This document shows positions 26,590-35,194 of a stretch of 64,000 bases of DNA, in pieces. The notes under the pieces are model-generated. The model was not told the DNA's origin. It made no database searches and saw only the letters and a list, made by a program, of their open reading frames with translations. The position numbers and the translations under genes were made by a program. Each line of letters opens with the position of its first letter. Position 1 is the first letter of the stretch. Source of the stretch: VRUE01 sp040879985 (GTDB lineage Bacteria; Actinomycetota; Thermoleophilia; Solirubrobacterales; 70-9); assembly GCA_040879985.1 (NCBI GenBank), contig JBBDJH010000004.1:62001-126000 (forward strand), read 5' to 3'.

Positions 26590-27707
26590 TGGCCGAGTAC
26601 ACGCTGAAAGTCCGCCGCTACCTGCCGGAGAGCGGTGCCGCGGCCTACTGGGAGGAGTTCAAGGTCGAGCTCGACCCCTCGCTCTCGGTGCTCGACGGGA
26701 TCCTCCAAGCGAAGGACCGCGAAGACGGCTCGCTGGCGGTGCGCTGCTCCTGCCGCGCCGCGATCTGCGGCTCCTGCGGGATGAAGATCAACGGCCAGTC
26801 GGGGCTCGGCTGCAAGACCCAGATCGGCCACGCCCACGAAGACGCGAATCGCCGCAACGGCGGCGGCGAGCCGATCGTCGTCGAGCCGATGGGCAACATG
26901 CCCGTCGTCAAGGATCTGATCACCGACATGGAGTCGACCCACTGGAAGAAGATCCGCCGCGTCACCCCCTGGCTGCTGCCGCACGGCGAGGCACCCGAAC
27001 GCGAGTACGTGGTCGAGCCCGAATCGATGATCGACATCACCCAGTCGATGGCCTGCATCCAGTGCGGCGCCTGCGTCTCCTCCTGCCTCTCGATGGAGGC
27101 CGACCCCGACTTCATCGGCCCCGCGGCGCTGGCCAAGGCCTACCGCTTCGTCGGCGACCCGCGCGACGGCGAGGCCAGGGAGCGCCTCCACGACCTAGCC
27201 CACGACCCGCACGGGATCTACGACTGCACCCACTGCTTCAGCTGCATCGACGCCTGCCCGAAGGGGGTCGCGCCGATGGACCAGATCATGCGCCTGCGCC
27301 GCAAGGCCGGCGAGGAAGGGATCGAAGACCCCAACAGCGGCCACGACCACGAGCTGGCCTTCGTCAAGATCATCGAGAAGAAGGGCACGCTCGACGAGTC
27401 GCTGCTGCTGCAGGAGTCCTTCGCTCCCGGCCTGAAGGGCAAGCTGAAACCGAGCAAACGGGCAATCAGGGAAATGCTCGCCTCGATCCCGACGGCGATC
27501 CGCGGCCTGCGCAGCGGCAAGATGCGCTCACTGCCGAAGCTGATCCCCGGCGTCCACCCGAAGCTCCCCGACGGCGCCCAGGACGACGTCAAGGCGATCT
27601 ACGCGCACGCCGAGCAGCACCGCGAGGAGTTCAACATCTACATCAAGGGCGAGGAGGACGTCGAGCCCGAGCCCGACGAGACCGCGACCGAGGAGACGAC
27701 CGCATGA
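26589..27707 (+). CDS. sdhB: Succinate dehydrogenase iron-sulfur subunit, C-terminally extended
   Basis: 372 aa; ATG overlaps the sdhA stop. [2Fe-2S] cysteines C55, C60, C63, C75 ('CRAAICGSCG'); then C156, C159, C162, C166 ('CIQCGACVSSC') and C213, C216, C219, C223 ('CTHCFSCIDAC') for the other clusters. The family norm is about 240-260 aa; here roughly 120 extra residues follow the last cluster, ending in an acidic tail. Extended SdhB subunits are seen in complexes that use a CCG-domain SdhE, which is the next gene. Confidence 0.95.
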   Translation: MAEYTLKVRRYLPESGAAAYWEEFKVELDPSLSVLDGILQAKDREDGSLAVRCSCRAAICGSCGMKINGQSGLGCKTQIGHAHEDANRRNGGGEPIVVEPMGNMPVVKDLITDMESTHWKKIRRVTPWLLPHGEAPEREYVVEPESMIDITQSMACIQCGACVSSCLSMEADPDFIGPAALAKAYRFVGDPRDGEARERLHDLAHDPHGIYDCTHCFSCIDACPKGVAPMDQIMRLRRKAGEEGIEDPNSGHDHELAFVKIIEKKGTLDESLLLQESFAPGLKGKLKPSKRAIREMLASIPTAIRGLRSGKMRSLPKLIPGVHPKLPDGAQDDVKAIYAHAEQHREEFNIYIKGEEDVEPEPDETATEETTA

Positions 27708-28606
27708 AGCTCGCCTACTGGCCCGGCTGCGTCTCGCGCGGCTTCACCCCGGAGCTGCACGGCTCGATGGCCTTCACCGCCGAGAAGCTCGGCATCGAGC
27801 TGGTCGAACTCGACCGCGCCAACTGCTGCGGCGCCGGCGTGATCGCCGAGCACAACCAGGAGCTCGCCGACACGCTCAACGCGAGCACCTTCGCGCTCGC
27901 CCAGCAGACCGGGCTGGCGATGATGAACATCTGCTCGACCTGCCAGGGCGCCCAGTCGGAGTGCCAGCAGCGGCTCGACGCCGACTCCGCCTACCGGGCC
28001 CACATCAACGAGGTGCTGAGCGGCCAGGGGCTCGCCTACGAGAAGGGCAAGGACGGCTTCACGAACAAAAACTTCCTCTGGCTGCTGGTCGAGGACTACG
28101 GCCTCGACCGGCTCGCCGAGAAGGTCGTGCGACCGCTGACCGGCCTGCGGACCGGCCCCTTCTACGGTTGCTACGTCGTCCGCCCCAAGGAGCGGCTCGG
28201 CTACGACGAGTACCCCGAACGCGACCTCTACCTGGAGAAGGTGATCGAGGCGCTCGGCGGAGAGGTGGTCGAGTACGACGGCGCCCGCAAGTGCTGCGGC
28301 TTCCCGGTGATCACGATGAACCGCGAGACCTCGCTGCGCCAGGCCGGCACCCACGTCGGCGACGCGCTCGACGCCGGCGCCGACTGCCTGGTCACGCCCT
28401 GCCCGCTCTGCCACCTCAACCTCGACATGCAGCAGCCCGAGGCGGCGAAGGTCGTCAACCGTGACCTCGGCCTCGCCGTCCTGCATCTCCCCCAGCTGGT
28501 CGGCCTGGCGCTCGGCGCCGAGCCGAAGCAGCTCGGGATGAGCAAGCACATCGCCTCGACCGGCTGGGTCGAGGAGCGGCTGGCGGGCGCCGGGGCGCCC
28601 GTCTAG
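27704..28606 (+). CDS. CCG-domain subunit of complex II (SdhE/HdrB/MfrE-like)
   Basis: 300 aa; ATG overlaps the sdhB stop by four bases. Two cysteine-rich CCG domains: 'NCCGAG' (C41-C42) with an upstream 'WPGCVSRG', and 'KCCGFPVITMNRE' with 'TPCPLCHLN'. Homologous to HdrB of heterodisulfide reductase and to SdhE of Sulfolobus-type complex II and MfrE of methylmenaquinol:fumarate reductase. It replaces the haem-b membrane subunits and carries a noncubane [4Fe-4S] cluster or zinc. No SdhC/SdhD-like gene is present on either side. Confidence 0.9.
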   Translation: MKLAYWPGCVSRGFTPELHGSMAFTAEKLGIELVELDRANCCGAGVIAEHNQELADTLNASTFALAQQTGLAMMNICSTCQGAQSECQQRLDADSAYRAHINEVLSGQGLAYEKGKDGFTNKNFLWLLVEDYGLDRLAEKVVRPLTGLRTGPFYGCYVVRPKERLGYDEYPERDLYLEKVIEALGGEVVEYDGARKCCGFPVITMNRETSLRQAGTHVGDALDAGADCLVTPCPLCHLNLDMQQPEAAKVVNRDLGLAVLHLPQLVGLALGAEPKQLGMSKHIASTGWVEERLAGAGAPV

Positions 28607-28612
28607 CCGATC

Positions 28613-30865
28613 GTGAGGGGCGCCACCGCGGCCCGGGTCGCGCCACCGCTCTCAATACTCCTCGCCGTCTCGGCCTTCGTCGCGACGCTCGCCGTCTGGC
28701 TGGCGGGGGGCGGCGCAATCGACGTCGCCTGGGCGCCCTCGCTCGACCTGCGGCTGAGCTTCGAGCTGGACGGGATCGGCGCCCTCTACGCCCTGCTCGC
28801 GACCGGCATCGGCGCCGTCGTCTTCGTCTACTCGTGGCCCTACCTGCCCCTCCACCTGGCTCACCAGGGGCGGCACCGGGCCGAGTCGGCGCGCTTCTAC
28901 GCGCTGCTCGCCCTGTTCATGGTCTCGATGGTCGGCCTGGCGACCGCGCAGGACCTGATCGTGCTGTTCGTCTTCTGGGACCTGACCGCGATCGCCTCCT
29001 ACTTCCTGATCGGCTACGACCGCCACGAGGCCGATTCGCGCTCGGCCGCGCTGATGGCCCTGCTGGTGACCGGGATCAGCGCCGTGCTGCTGCTGATCGG
29101 GGCGCTGATACTGCACGGCCAGTACGGCACCTTCCAGCTCGGCGAGCTGGTCGCCAGGGCCGAGCCGGGGACGCCGCTGACGCTGGCCGCGCTGCTGATC
29201 GCGATCGCCGGCCTGGCCAAGAGCGCCCAGGTGCCGCTGCACTTCTGGCTGCCGCGGGCGATGGCCGCGCCGACGCCGGTCTCCGCCTACCTGCACTCGG
29301 CGGCGATGGTGGCGGCCGGCGTGCTGCTGATCGGCCGCACCTACCCGCTGCTCGAGCAGAGCCGGCTCGTGCTCGACCTGCTGCTGGCATCGGGGGCCGC
29401 CTCGATCCTGGTCGGCGGCCTGCTCGCCCTGACCCGCGACAACCTGAAGCAGATCCTCGCCTACTCGACCTTCTCCCAGTACGGGTACGTGGTCGCGATG
29501 TACGGGCTCGGCGGTCCGATCGGCGCCTCCGCGGCGGCCTTCTACGTGATCTCCCACGCGATCGCCAAGAGTGCCCTCTTCCTCACCGCGGGGGCGGTTT
29601 CGGAGGCGACCGGGGGCCGCACCCAGCTCTCGCGGGTCGGCGGGCTCGGCCGCCCGCTGCCGCTGCTCGCCGTGGCCGCCGCCGTCGCCGCGGCGACGGT
29701 CGCGGCGCTGCCGCTGACGATCGGCTTCTTCGCCGACGAGCTGTTCTTCAAGGCGGCGATCGAGCGCGGCACCGGCTACGCGCTGGCCGCGGTCGCCGCC
29801 GCCGCGCTGACCTTCTCCTACCTGGCCCGCTTCTGGCTAGGGGTCTTCACGGGCGCCCCGCAGGGCAGCGTCCAGCGGGTGCCGCTGCCGATGGTCGGCG
29901 CCGTGGCCGCGCTCGCCGCCGCCGCGCTGGCGGGCGGCGTCGCCTACGGCCCGATCGCCTCGCTGGCCGCCGAGGCCGGCGCCGCCAGCGTCGGCGGGCC
30001 GGCGCCGCTCAGCGTCGCCTACCACCTCGACCTGCGCGCCGAAAACCTGATGGCGGTCGCGGCCTGGGGCCTGGGCCTGCTGCTGCTCGCCTCGCTGAGC
30101 TTCAGCGGCGCCGCCCTGCGCGGCTTCGCCCGGCTCGGCGAGATCGCCGGCCCGGAGCGCCTCTACAGGGTCTCGCTGCGGACGCTGAACAGGGCGTCGG
30201 ACGCGGTCCACGCGCTCGAGGTCCGCGACCTGCGGACGCGGGTCGCCGCCGTCCTCCTCCCGGCCGGCCTGCTGGTCGTGCTGGGCCTGATCGCGACGCC
30301 GATCGAGGGCGCCTACGTGGTCGGCGGCATCGGGATCGGCGAGCTCGGCCTCGTCCTCGCGCTGGCGCTGGCCGCGGCGACGGCGCTGGGAACCACCCTG
30401 CCGCGCAACCACCTCACCCTGGCGCTGGTCCTCTCCACCGTCGGCTTCTCGCTGGCGGGGGTCTACGCCTTCCTCGGCGCGCCCGACGTCGCCCTGGTCG
30501 CGATCCTGGTCGAGACGACGCTGGCGCTGCTCTTCATCGGCGTCTTCGGGATGCTGCCGGCGCGGGTGCTGAAACGCGAGGCCGAGCTGCCGACGACGCC
30601 GAACCGGCGCTGGCGGGACCCGCTCGTCGGGATCGTCTCCGGCGGCGTCGCCTTCGTCGTCGCCTGGGGCACCCTCTCGCGGCCGGCGGCCGGCGGCAGC
30701 GTCGCGCAGGAACAGCTCGAACGGGCGCCGGAAGCGCACGGCAAGGACATCGTCACGGTGATCCTCGCCGACTTCCGGGCGCTCGACACGCTGGGCGAGA
30801 TCACGGTGGTGGCGATCGCCTTCGCCGGGGTGGCGACGCTGCTGCGCAGGGGGAAGCTCTGGTGA
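28613..30865 (+). CDS. mrpA: Na+/H+ antiporter subunit A (Mrp complex)
   Basis: 750 aa, GTG start seven bases after the CCG gene. About 18-20 membrane segments. Residues 60-420 are the NuoL-like proton-pumping core with 'LFVFWDLTAIASYFLIGYDR', 'LAKSAQVPLHFWLPRAMAAP' and 'KQILAYSTFSQYGYV', including the lysines and glutamate of the channel. The C-terminal 150 residues are the MrpB-like DUF4040 region. First of seven overlapping mrp genes. Confidence 0.95.
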   Translation: MRGATAARVAPPLSILLAVSAFVATLAVWLAGGGAIDVAWAPSLDLRLSFELDGIGALYALLATGIGAVVFVYSWPYLPLHLAHQGRHRAESARFYALLALFMVSMVGLATAQDLIVLFVFWDLTAIASYFLIGYDRHEADSRSAALMALLVTGISAVLLLIGALILHGQYGTFQLGELVARAEPGTPLTLAALLIAIAGLAKSAQVPLHFWLPRAMAAPTPVSAYLHSAAMVAAGVLLIGRTYPLLEQSRLVLDLLLASGAASILVGGLLALTRDNLKQILAYSTFSQYGYVVAMYGLGGPIGASAAAFYVISHAIAKSALFLTAGAVSEATGGRTQLSRVGGLGRPLPLLAVAAAVAAATVAALPLTIGFFADELFFKAAIERGTGYALAAVAAAALTFSYLARFWLGVFTGAPQGSVQRVPLPMVGAVAALAAAALAGGVAYGPIASLAAEAGAASVGGPAPLSVAYHLDLRAENLMAVAAWGLGLLLLASLSFSGAALRGFARLGEIAGPERLYRVSLRTLNRASDAVHALEVRDLRTRVAAVLLPAGLLVVLGLIATPIEGAYVVGGIGIGELGLVLALALAAATALGTTLPRNHLTLALVLSTVGFSLAGVYAFLGAPDVALVAILVETTLALLFIGVFGMLPARVLKREAELPTTPNRRWRDPLVGIVSGGVAFVVAWGTLSRPAAGGSVAQEQLERAPEAHGKDIVTVILADFRALDTLGEITVVAIAFAGVATLLRRGKLW

Positions 30866-31302
30866 ACACGACCGAGCTGACGAAACTGACGGCGCGGCTG
30901 CTGTTTGCGCCGATCCTGGTGATCGCCGTCGCGGTGCTGGTCAAGGGCTACGAGTCGGTCGGCGACGGGTTCTCGGCCGGCGTGATCGCGGCGCTCGCCC
31001 TGCTCCTCCAGTACCTCGCCCTGGGCCGCGAGGAGACCGAGCGCAGGCTGCCGATGCGCCTGGTGCCGGCGCTGGCCTTCATCGGCCTGCTCGCCGCGCT
31101 CGCCGTCGCCGCGATCCCGCTGCTGCGCGGCGACCCGCTGCTCACCCACGTGCCGGCCCCCGGCGCCGACGTGACCGTGCTGGGCACGCTCGAGGTGATC
31201 ACGGCGGTCGCCTTCGACGCCGCGATCTTCCTGCTCGTGCTGGGCGCTGCGGTCGGCATCATCCACACGATCGCCAGGGCGGCCAACGAGGAGGCCTCGT
31301 GA
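30862..31302 (+). CDS. mrpB: Na+/H+ antiporter subunit B (Mrp complex)
   Basis: 146 aa, GTG start overlapping the mrpA stop by four bases (GTGA). MnhB domain with four membrane segments; 'YESVGDGFSAGVIAALALLL' matches the family's GGGFxGG region, here partly degenerate. Structural subunit of the membrane complex. Confidence 0.92.
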   Translation: MNTTELTKLTARLLFAPILVIAVAVLVKGYESVGDGFSAGVIAALALLLQYLALGREETERRLPMRLVPALAFIGLLAALAVAAIPLLRGDPLLTHVPAPGADVTVLGTLEVITAVAFDAAIFLLVLGAAVGIIHTIARAANEEAS

Positions 31303-31670
31303 ACCTGCTGCTCGCGGCGACGATCGGGATCCTCTTCGGCTCGGGCGCCTTCCTGCTGATGAAGCCCGACCTGTTCCGCGCCGTGGTCGGCGTCGTGCTG
31401 GTCTCCAACGCGGCCAACCTGACCCTGATGGCGAGCGGCCTCGGGCGCGGCGACAGCCCGATCTACCCCCTCGCCGAGGGCACCGTCTCCGATCCCCTGG
31501 TCCAGGCGATGACGATCACCGCAGTGGTGATCGGGTTCGGCGTCACCGCGCTGCTGCTCAGCCTCGCCTACCGCGTCTACGCGACCTCGCGCACCGTCGA
31601 CCTCGACGAGCTCTCGCACGCCGAGGCCAGCCACGAGGAAGAGCTGGAACGCGAGGAGATCTCGATATGA
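31299..31670 (+). CDS. mrpC: Na+/H+ antiporter subunit C (Mrp complex, NuoK-like)
   Basis: 123 aa with three membrane segments; 'LVSNAANLTLMASGL' matches the NuoK/MrpC helix, followed by 'DPLVQAMTITAVVIGFGVTA'. Overlaps mrpB by four bases and mrpD by four bases. The C-terminal tail of about 25 residues is acidic. Confidence 0.93.
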   Translation: MNLLLAATIGILFGSGAFLLMKPDLFRAVVGVVLVSNAANLTLMASGLGRGDSPIYPLAEGTVSDPLVQAMTITAVVIGFGVTALLLSLAYRVYATSRTVDLDELSHAEASHEEELEREEISI

Positions 31671-33037
31671 GCGTCGTCGTGCCGCTGCTGATCCCCTGGT
31701 TCGCCGGAGCCGCCTTCGCGCTGCTCGACGGCCGCCGCCGCTGGGTCGGCTGGGCGGCGGTGGGCGCCCTCGCGGCGACCTTCGCCGCGACCTGCGCGCT
31801 GATCGCGCTGGTCGGCAACGAGGACGGCTCGACCGTCGCCGGCGACTGGCCGGCCGGGATCGGGATCGAGCTGAGGGCGGACGCGCTCGGCGTCCTCTTC
31901 GCCGTGATCTCCAACGGGGTGCTGCTCTCGGCGCTGGTCTTCGAGGTCGCGAGAGGGGTTCGCTCGCGCCTCTTCCCGTCCCTCGTCCTCTTCCTCTCCG
32001 CCGGGATGACCGGCCTCTTCCTGACCGCCGACATCTTCAACTTCTACGTCTTCTTCGAGCTCGCGATGATCGCCGCCTACGCGCTCGCGGTCTACGGCGA
32101 CGAGGCCCGCCAGCTGCGCGCCGGCTTCATCTTCGCGATCGTCAACCTGCTCGGCTCGTTCCTCTTCCTGATCGGGATCGCGGCGATCTACCACGTCACC
32201 GGCACGCTCGAGATGACGACCGCCGCGGAGCGGATCGCGGCGGTCGAGCCGAGCGCCGTGATCCTGATCGCGATCGCGATCTTCGTCGCCTTCGGAGTCA
32301 AGCTGGGCCTCTTCCCCTTCCACTTCTGGCTGCCGACCGTGTACGCGAGCGCCACCCCGGGCGTGGCGGCGATGCTGAGCGGCGCGGTCGCCAACATCGG
32401 CAGCTACGGGATCCTCCGCTTCGGCCCGGGGATCCTGCCGGCCGCGGTGGAGCTCGGCGCGACGGTGCTGATCGCGATCGGAACGCTCAGCATCATCTAC
32501 GGGGCGCTGCAGGCGATCTCGCGGCGCAGCTCGCAGGAGGTGCTGGCCTACTCGGCGATCGGCCAGGCCGGATACGTGCTGATCGCGATCGGGCTCGGCG
32601 GCCCCGCCGGCCTCACGGCGGCGATCGTCTACGCGGTCGTCAACTCGCTCAACAAGGCGCTGCTCTTTCTCGCAACGGGGGTGCGCGGGTTCCTGATCGG
32701 GGCGGCGTTCGCGGTCGGGGCGTTCAGCGTCGCCGGGGTCCCCCCCTCGGCCGGGTTCTTCGGCAAGGTCGAGCTGTTCAGGGCCGGCGTCGTCGAGGAC
32801 AGCGTCGCGCTCGTGGCGCTGATCTTCCTCGGCGGGGCGCTCTCCTTCGTCTACATGTTCCAGATCTACCAGCACGAGTTCTGGGGGCCGAGCCGCCGCA
32901 GCGGCGCGGAGAGTCCCGCCGCCGTCCGCGCCGTCGCCGTCGCGCTGGCGGCGATCGTGATCGCCGTCGGCCTCTGGCCGGAGCCGCTGCTCGCCGCCAG
33001 CCGCGAGGCGGCCGCGGTGCTCGGGGGTGGCGGATGA
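31667..33037 (+). CDS. mrpD: Na+/H+ antiporter subunit D (Mrp complex, NuoN/M-like)
   Basis: 456 aa, about 14 membrane segments. Proton-channel residues lie in 'NFYVFFELAMIAAYAL' (Glu), 'VKLGLFPFHFWLPTVYASA' (Lys) and 'VLAYSAIGQAGYVLIAIGL'. A carries the related channel; A and D are both needed for exchange in characterised Mrp complexes. Confidence 0.95.
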   Translation: MSVVVPLLIPWFAGAAFALLDGRRRWVGWAAVGALAATFAATCALIALVGNEDGSTVAGDWPAGIGIELRADALGVLFAVISNGVLLSALVFEVARGVRSRLFPSLVLFLSAGMTGLFLTADIFNFYVFFELAMIAAYALAVYGDEARQLRAGFIFAIVNLLGSFLFLIGIAAIYHVTGTLEMTTAAERIAAVEPSAVILIAIAIFVAFGVKLGLFPFHFWLPTVYASATPGVAAMLSGAVANIGSYGILRFGPGILPAAVELGATVLIAIGTLSIIYGALQAISRRSSQEVLAYSAIGQAGYVLIAIGLGGPAGLTAAIVYAVVNSLNKALLFLATGVRGFLIGAAFAVGAFSVAGVPPSAGFFGKVELFRAGVVEDSVALVALIFLGGALSFVYMFQIYQHEFWGPSRRSGAESPAAVRAVAVALAAIVIAVGLWPEPLLAASREAAAVLGGGG

Positions 33038-33528
33038 CCAGCCGCCTGCTCGCCGTCGCGCTGCTCGCCGCGATCTACCTGCTCACCCTGGGCAGCCTCG
33101 ATCTTTGGGACCTCGGGGCGGGGCTGCTGGTCGGCGCGGCGATCGCGATCGGGCTGCGGCGCTTCCTCTTCGCGGGCGAGCCGCTGCCCGCCCGCGTGCT
33201 CGCCGCGCGAACCATCCACCTGCCGCTCTACGTGCTGGCGGTCGGCTGGGAGGTGGTGCGCGGCACCTGGCAGGTGGCGCTGATCGTTGCCGGCCTGCGG
33301 CCGCTGCGCCGGCCGGGCATCGTCGCGGTGCCGATCGGCGAACGCAGCCCGACCGGCGTGGCCGTCTCGGTGCTGGCGATCACGCTCTCGCCGGGCGAGC
33401 TCTACGTCGACACCGACGAGGCGCGGGGGACGATGCTGATCCACGTCCTCGACGCCGACGACCCCGACGCGGTGCGCGACCGCTTCCAGCGCTTCTACGA
33501 CCGCTTCCAGAGGAAGGTGTTCCCCTAG
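33034..33528 (+). CDS. mrpE: Na+/H+ antiporter subunit E (Mrp complex)
   Basis: 164 aa. Two or three N-terminal membrane segments and a cytoplasmic part containing 'LAITLSPGELYVDTDE', the MrpE signature. Overlaps mrpD by four bases and shares one base with mrpF. Confidence 0.93.
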   Translation: MTSRLLAVALLAAIYLLTLGSLDLWDLGAGLLVGAAIAIGLRRFLFAGEPLPARVLAARTIHLPLYVLAVGWEVVRGTWQVALIVAGLRPLRRPGIVAVPIGERSPTGVAVSVLAITLSPGELYVDTDEARGTMLIHVLDADDPDAVRDRFQRFYDRFQRKVFP

Positions 33529-33794
33529 TGCACGAGACGGTCTTCTATGTGGCGGTGCTGTGGTTGGCGGTGCTCGGGATCGGCGCCGGGGCGAAGGTGC
33601 TGCTGGCGCCCACGGCCGGGGGCCGCATCCTCGCCCTCGACACCCTGATCGTGGTGCTGATCGGCCTGCTGGTGCTCTGGTCGAACGCCGAGGGGGTCGC
33701 CTACTTCATGGACGCGGCGCTGATGCTCGCCGTGCTGGCCTTCATCGGGACGCTCGCCGCGGCCCACTTCAACAGCGACGGGAAGCTGTTCTGA
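33528..33794 (+). CDS. mrpF: Na+/H+ antiporter subunit F (Mrp complex)
   Basis: 88 aa from GTG 33528, whose first base is the last base of the mrpE stop. Three membrane segments; 'GRILALDTLIVVLIGLLVLW' is the family signature with the conserved Asp. Confidence 0.92.
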   Translation: MHETVFYVAVLWLAVLGIGAGAKVLLAPTAGGRILALDTLIVVLIGLLVLWSNAEGVAYFMDAALMLAVLAFIGTLAAAHFNSDGKLF

Positions 33795-33799
33795 ACGCC

Positions 33800-34120
33800 A
33801 TGGCCGTGCTCGCCGACATGCTGATCGCGCTGGGGCTGCTGCTCACCACCCTCGGGGTCGTCGGCATCTACCGGATGCCCGACGTCTACACGCAGCTGCA
33901 CGCGTCCGGCAAGGCCGCGTTCCTCGGCACCCTGGCCTTCCTCGCCGCCGCGGCCGTCGCCGGGCAGGGCGCGGTCGACGCCAGGGCGATCCTGATCGCG
34001 CTCTTCCTCGTCCTGACCACGCCGGTCTCCGCCCACGTGATCGCCCGCGCGTCCCACGCCCGCGGCGAGCCGCTGGCCTCGCCCGGCGCGACCGACGAGT
34101 CGAGCCGGGACCCGGCCTAG
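33800..34120 (+). CDS. mrpG: Na+/H+ antiporter subunit G (Mrp complex)
   Basis: 106 aa from ATG 33800, five bases after mrpF; an overlapping CTG at 33791 is an alternative. Three membrane segments, 'GVVGIYRMPDVYTQLHASGK' is the MrpG hallmark, and 'LTTPVSAHVIARASHARG' closes the domain. Completes the ABCDEFG set, a Na+/H+ exchanger driven by the proton motive force. Confidence 0.93.
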   Translation: MAVLADMLIALGLLLTTLGVVGIYRMPDVYTQLHASGKAAFLGTLAFLAAAAVAGQGAVDARAILIALFLVLTTPVSAHVIARASHARGEPLASPGATDESSRDPA

Positions 34121-34137
34121 CCCCGACTGATCCCGAG

Positions 34138-35175
34138 TCAACCGTCGCGCAGCAGGCCGCGCTCGATCAGCAGCTCGGCGACCTGGACGGCGTTGGTGGC
34201 GGCGCCCTTGCGCAGGTTGTCGCCGGCGACCCAGAGGTTGAGGCAGCGCTCGTGGCCGGGGTCGCGGCGGATCCGGCCGACGAGGACCTCGTCGCGGCCG
34301 GCGGCGTCGATCGCAAGCGGGTAGCGGCCGGCGCCGGGGTCGTCGACGACGACCACACCGGGCGCCTCGGCGAGCAGCGCCCGGCACTCCTCGGGCGAGA
34401 GGTCCTCGCCGGTCTGCACGTTGACCGACTCGGAGTGGCCGGTAAAGACCGGCACGCGGGCGCAGGTGGCGGAGATCCCGACCTCGTCGCCGAGGTCGAG
34501 GATCTTGCGCGTCTCGGCCATCACCTTGCGCTCCTCGGTGGTGTAGTCATCGCCGTCGGCGAAGACCTCGACCTGGGGAAGGACGTTGAAGGCGATCCGG
34601 TGCGGGTAGACCGAGGCGGGCGGGCACTCGTCGCCCTCGAGGACCAGCTTCGACTGCCGGCGCAGCTCCTCAATCGCCTTCTGGCCGGTGCCGGAGACCG
34701 CCTGGTAACTGGAGACGACGATGCGCTCGAGGCCGGCGGCGCGGTGGATCGGCGCCAGCGCCATCATCGCGACCATCGTCGTGCAGTTCGGGTTGGCGAC
34801 GATCCCCTTGTGGCCGTCGGCGGCCTCGGGGTTGATCCCGGCGACGACCAGCGGCACGTCCTCGTGCATCCGCCAGAAGCTCGTGTTGTCGACCACCACG
34901 GCGCCCGCCTCGACCAGCTTCGGCGCCCACTCGGCGCTGACCGCGCCCCCGGCCGAGGAGAGCACCAGGTCGAGGCCCTCGATCGCCGCCTCGCTCAGGG
35001 CGCGGACCTCGAGCGCCTCGTCGCCCCACTCGATATCGCGCCCGGCGGAGCGCTCGGAGGCGAACGGGACCACCTCCGAGGCAGGGAAATCGCGCTCGGC
35101 GAGGATGCCGAGGATGGTCGAGCCGACCGCCCCGGTCGCGCCCAGCACACCGACTCTGTACCCGTCGCCCGCCAT
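34138..35175 (-). CDS. asd: Aspartate-semialdehyde dehydrogenase
   Basis: 345 aa from ATG 35175. NADP fold 'VGVLGATGAVGSTILGIL', catalytic C131 in 'ANPNCTTMVAM', 'SYQAVSGTGQKAIEELRRQ' and C-terminal 'RKDPGHERCLNLWVAGDNLR'-type segment (here RRDPGHE). Reduces aspartyl phosphate to the semialdehyde, feeding lysine/DAP, threonine and methionine synthesis. Directly downstream of lysC (19-bp gap) on the same strand. Confidence 0.96.
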   Translation of the reverse strand: MAGDGYRVGVLGATGAVGSTILGILAERDFPASEVVPFASERSAGRDIEWGDEALEVRALSEAAIEGLDLVLSSAGGAVSAEWAPKLVEAGAVVVDNTSFWRMHEDVPLVVAGINPEAADGHKGIVANPNCTTMVAMMALAPIHRAAGLERIVVSSYQAVSGTGQKAIEELRRQSKLVLEGDECPPASVYPHRIAFNVLPQVEVFADGDDYTTEERKVMAETRKILDLGDEVGISATCARVPVFTGHSESVNVQTGEDLSPEECRALLAEAPGVVVVDDPGAGRYPLAIDAAGRDEVLVGRIRRDPGHERCLNLWVAGDNLRKGAATNAVQVAELLIERGLLRDG

Positions 35176-35194
35176 CGCTCGAGTATGACGCGGC

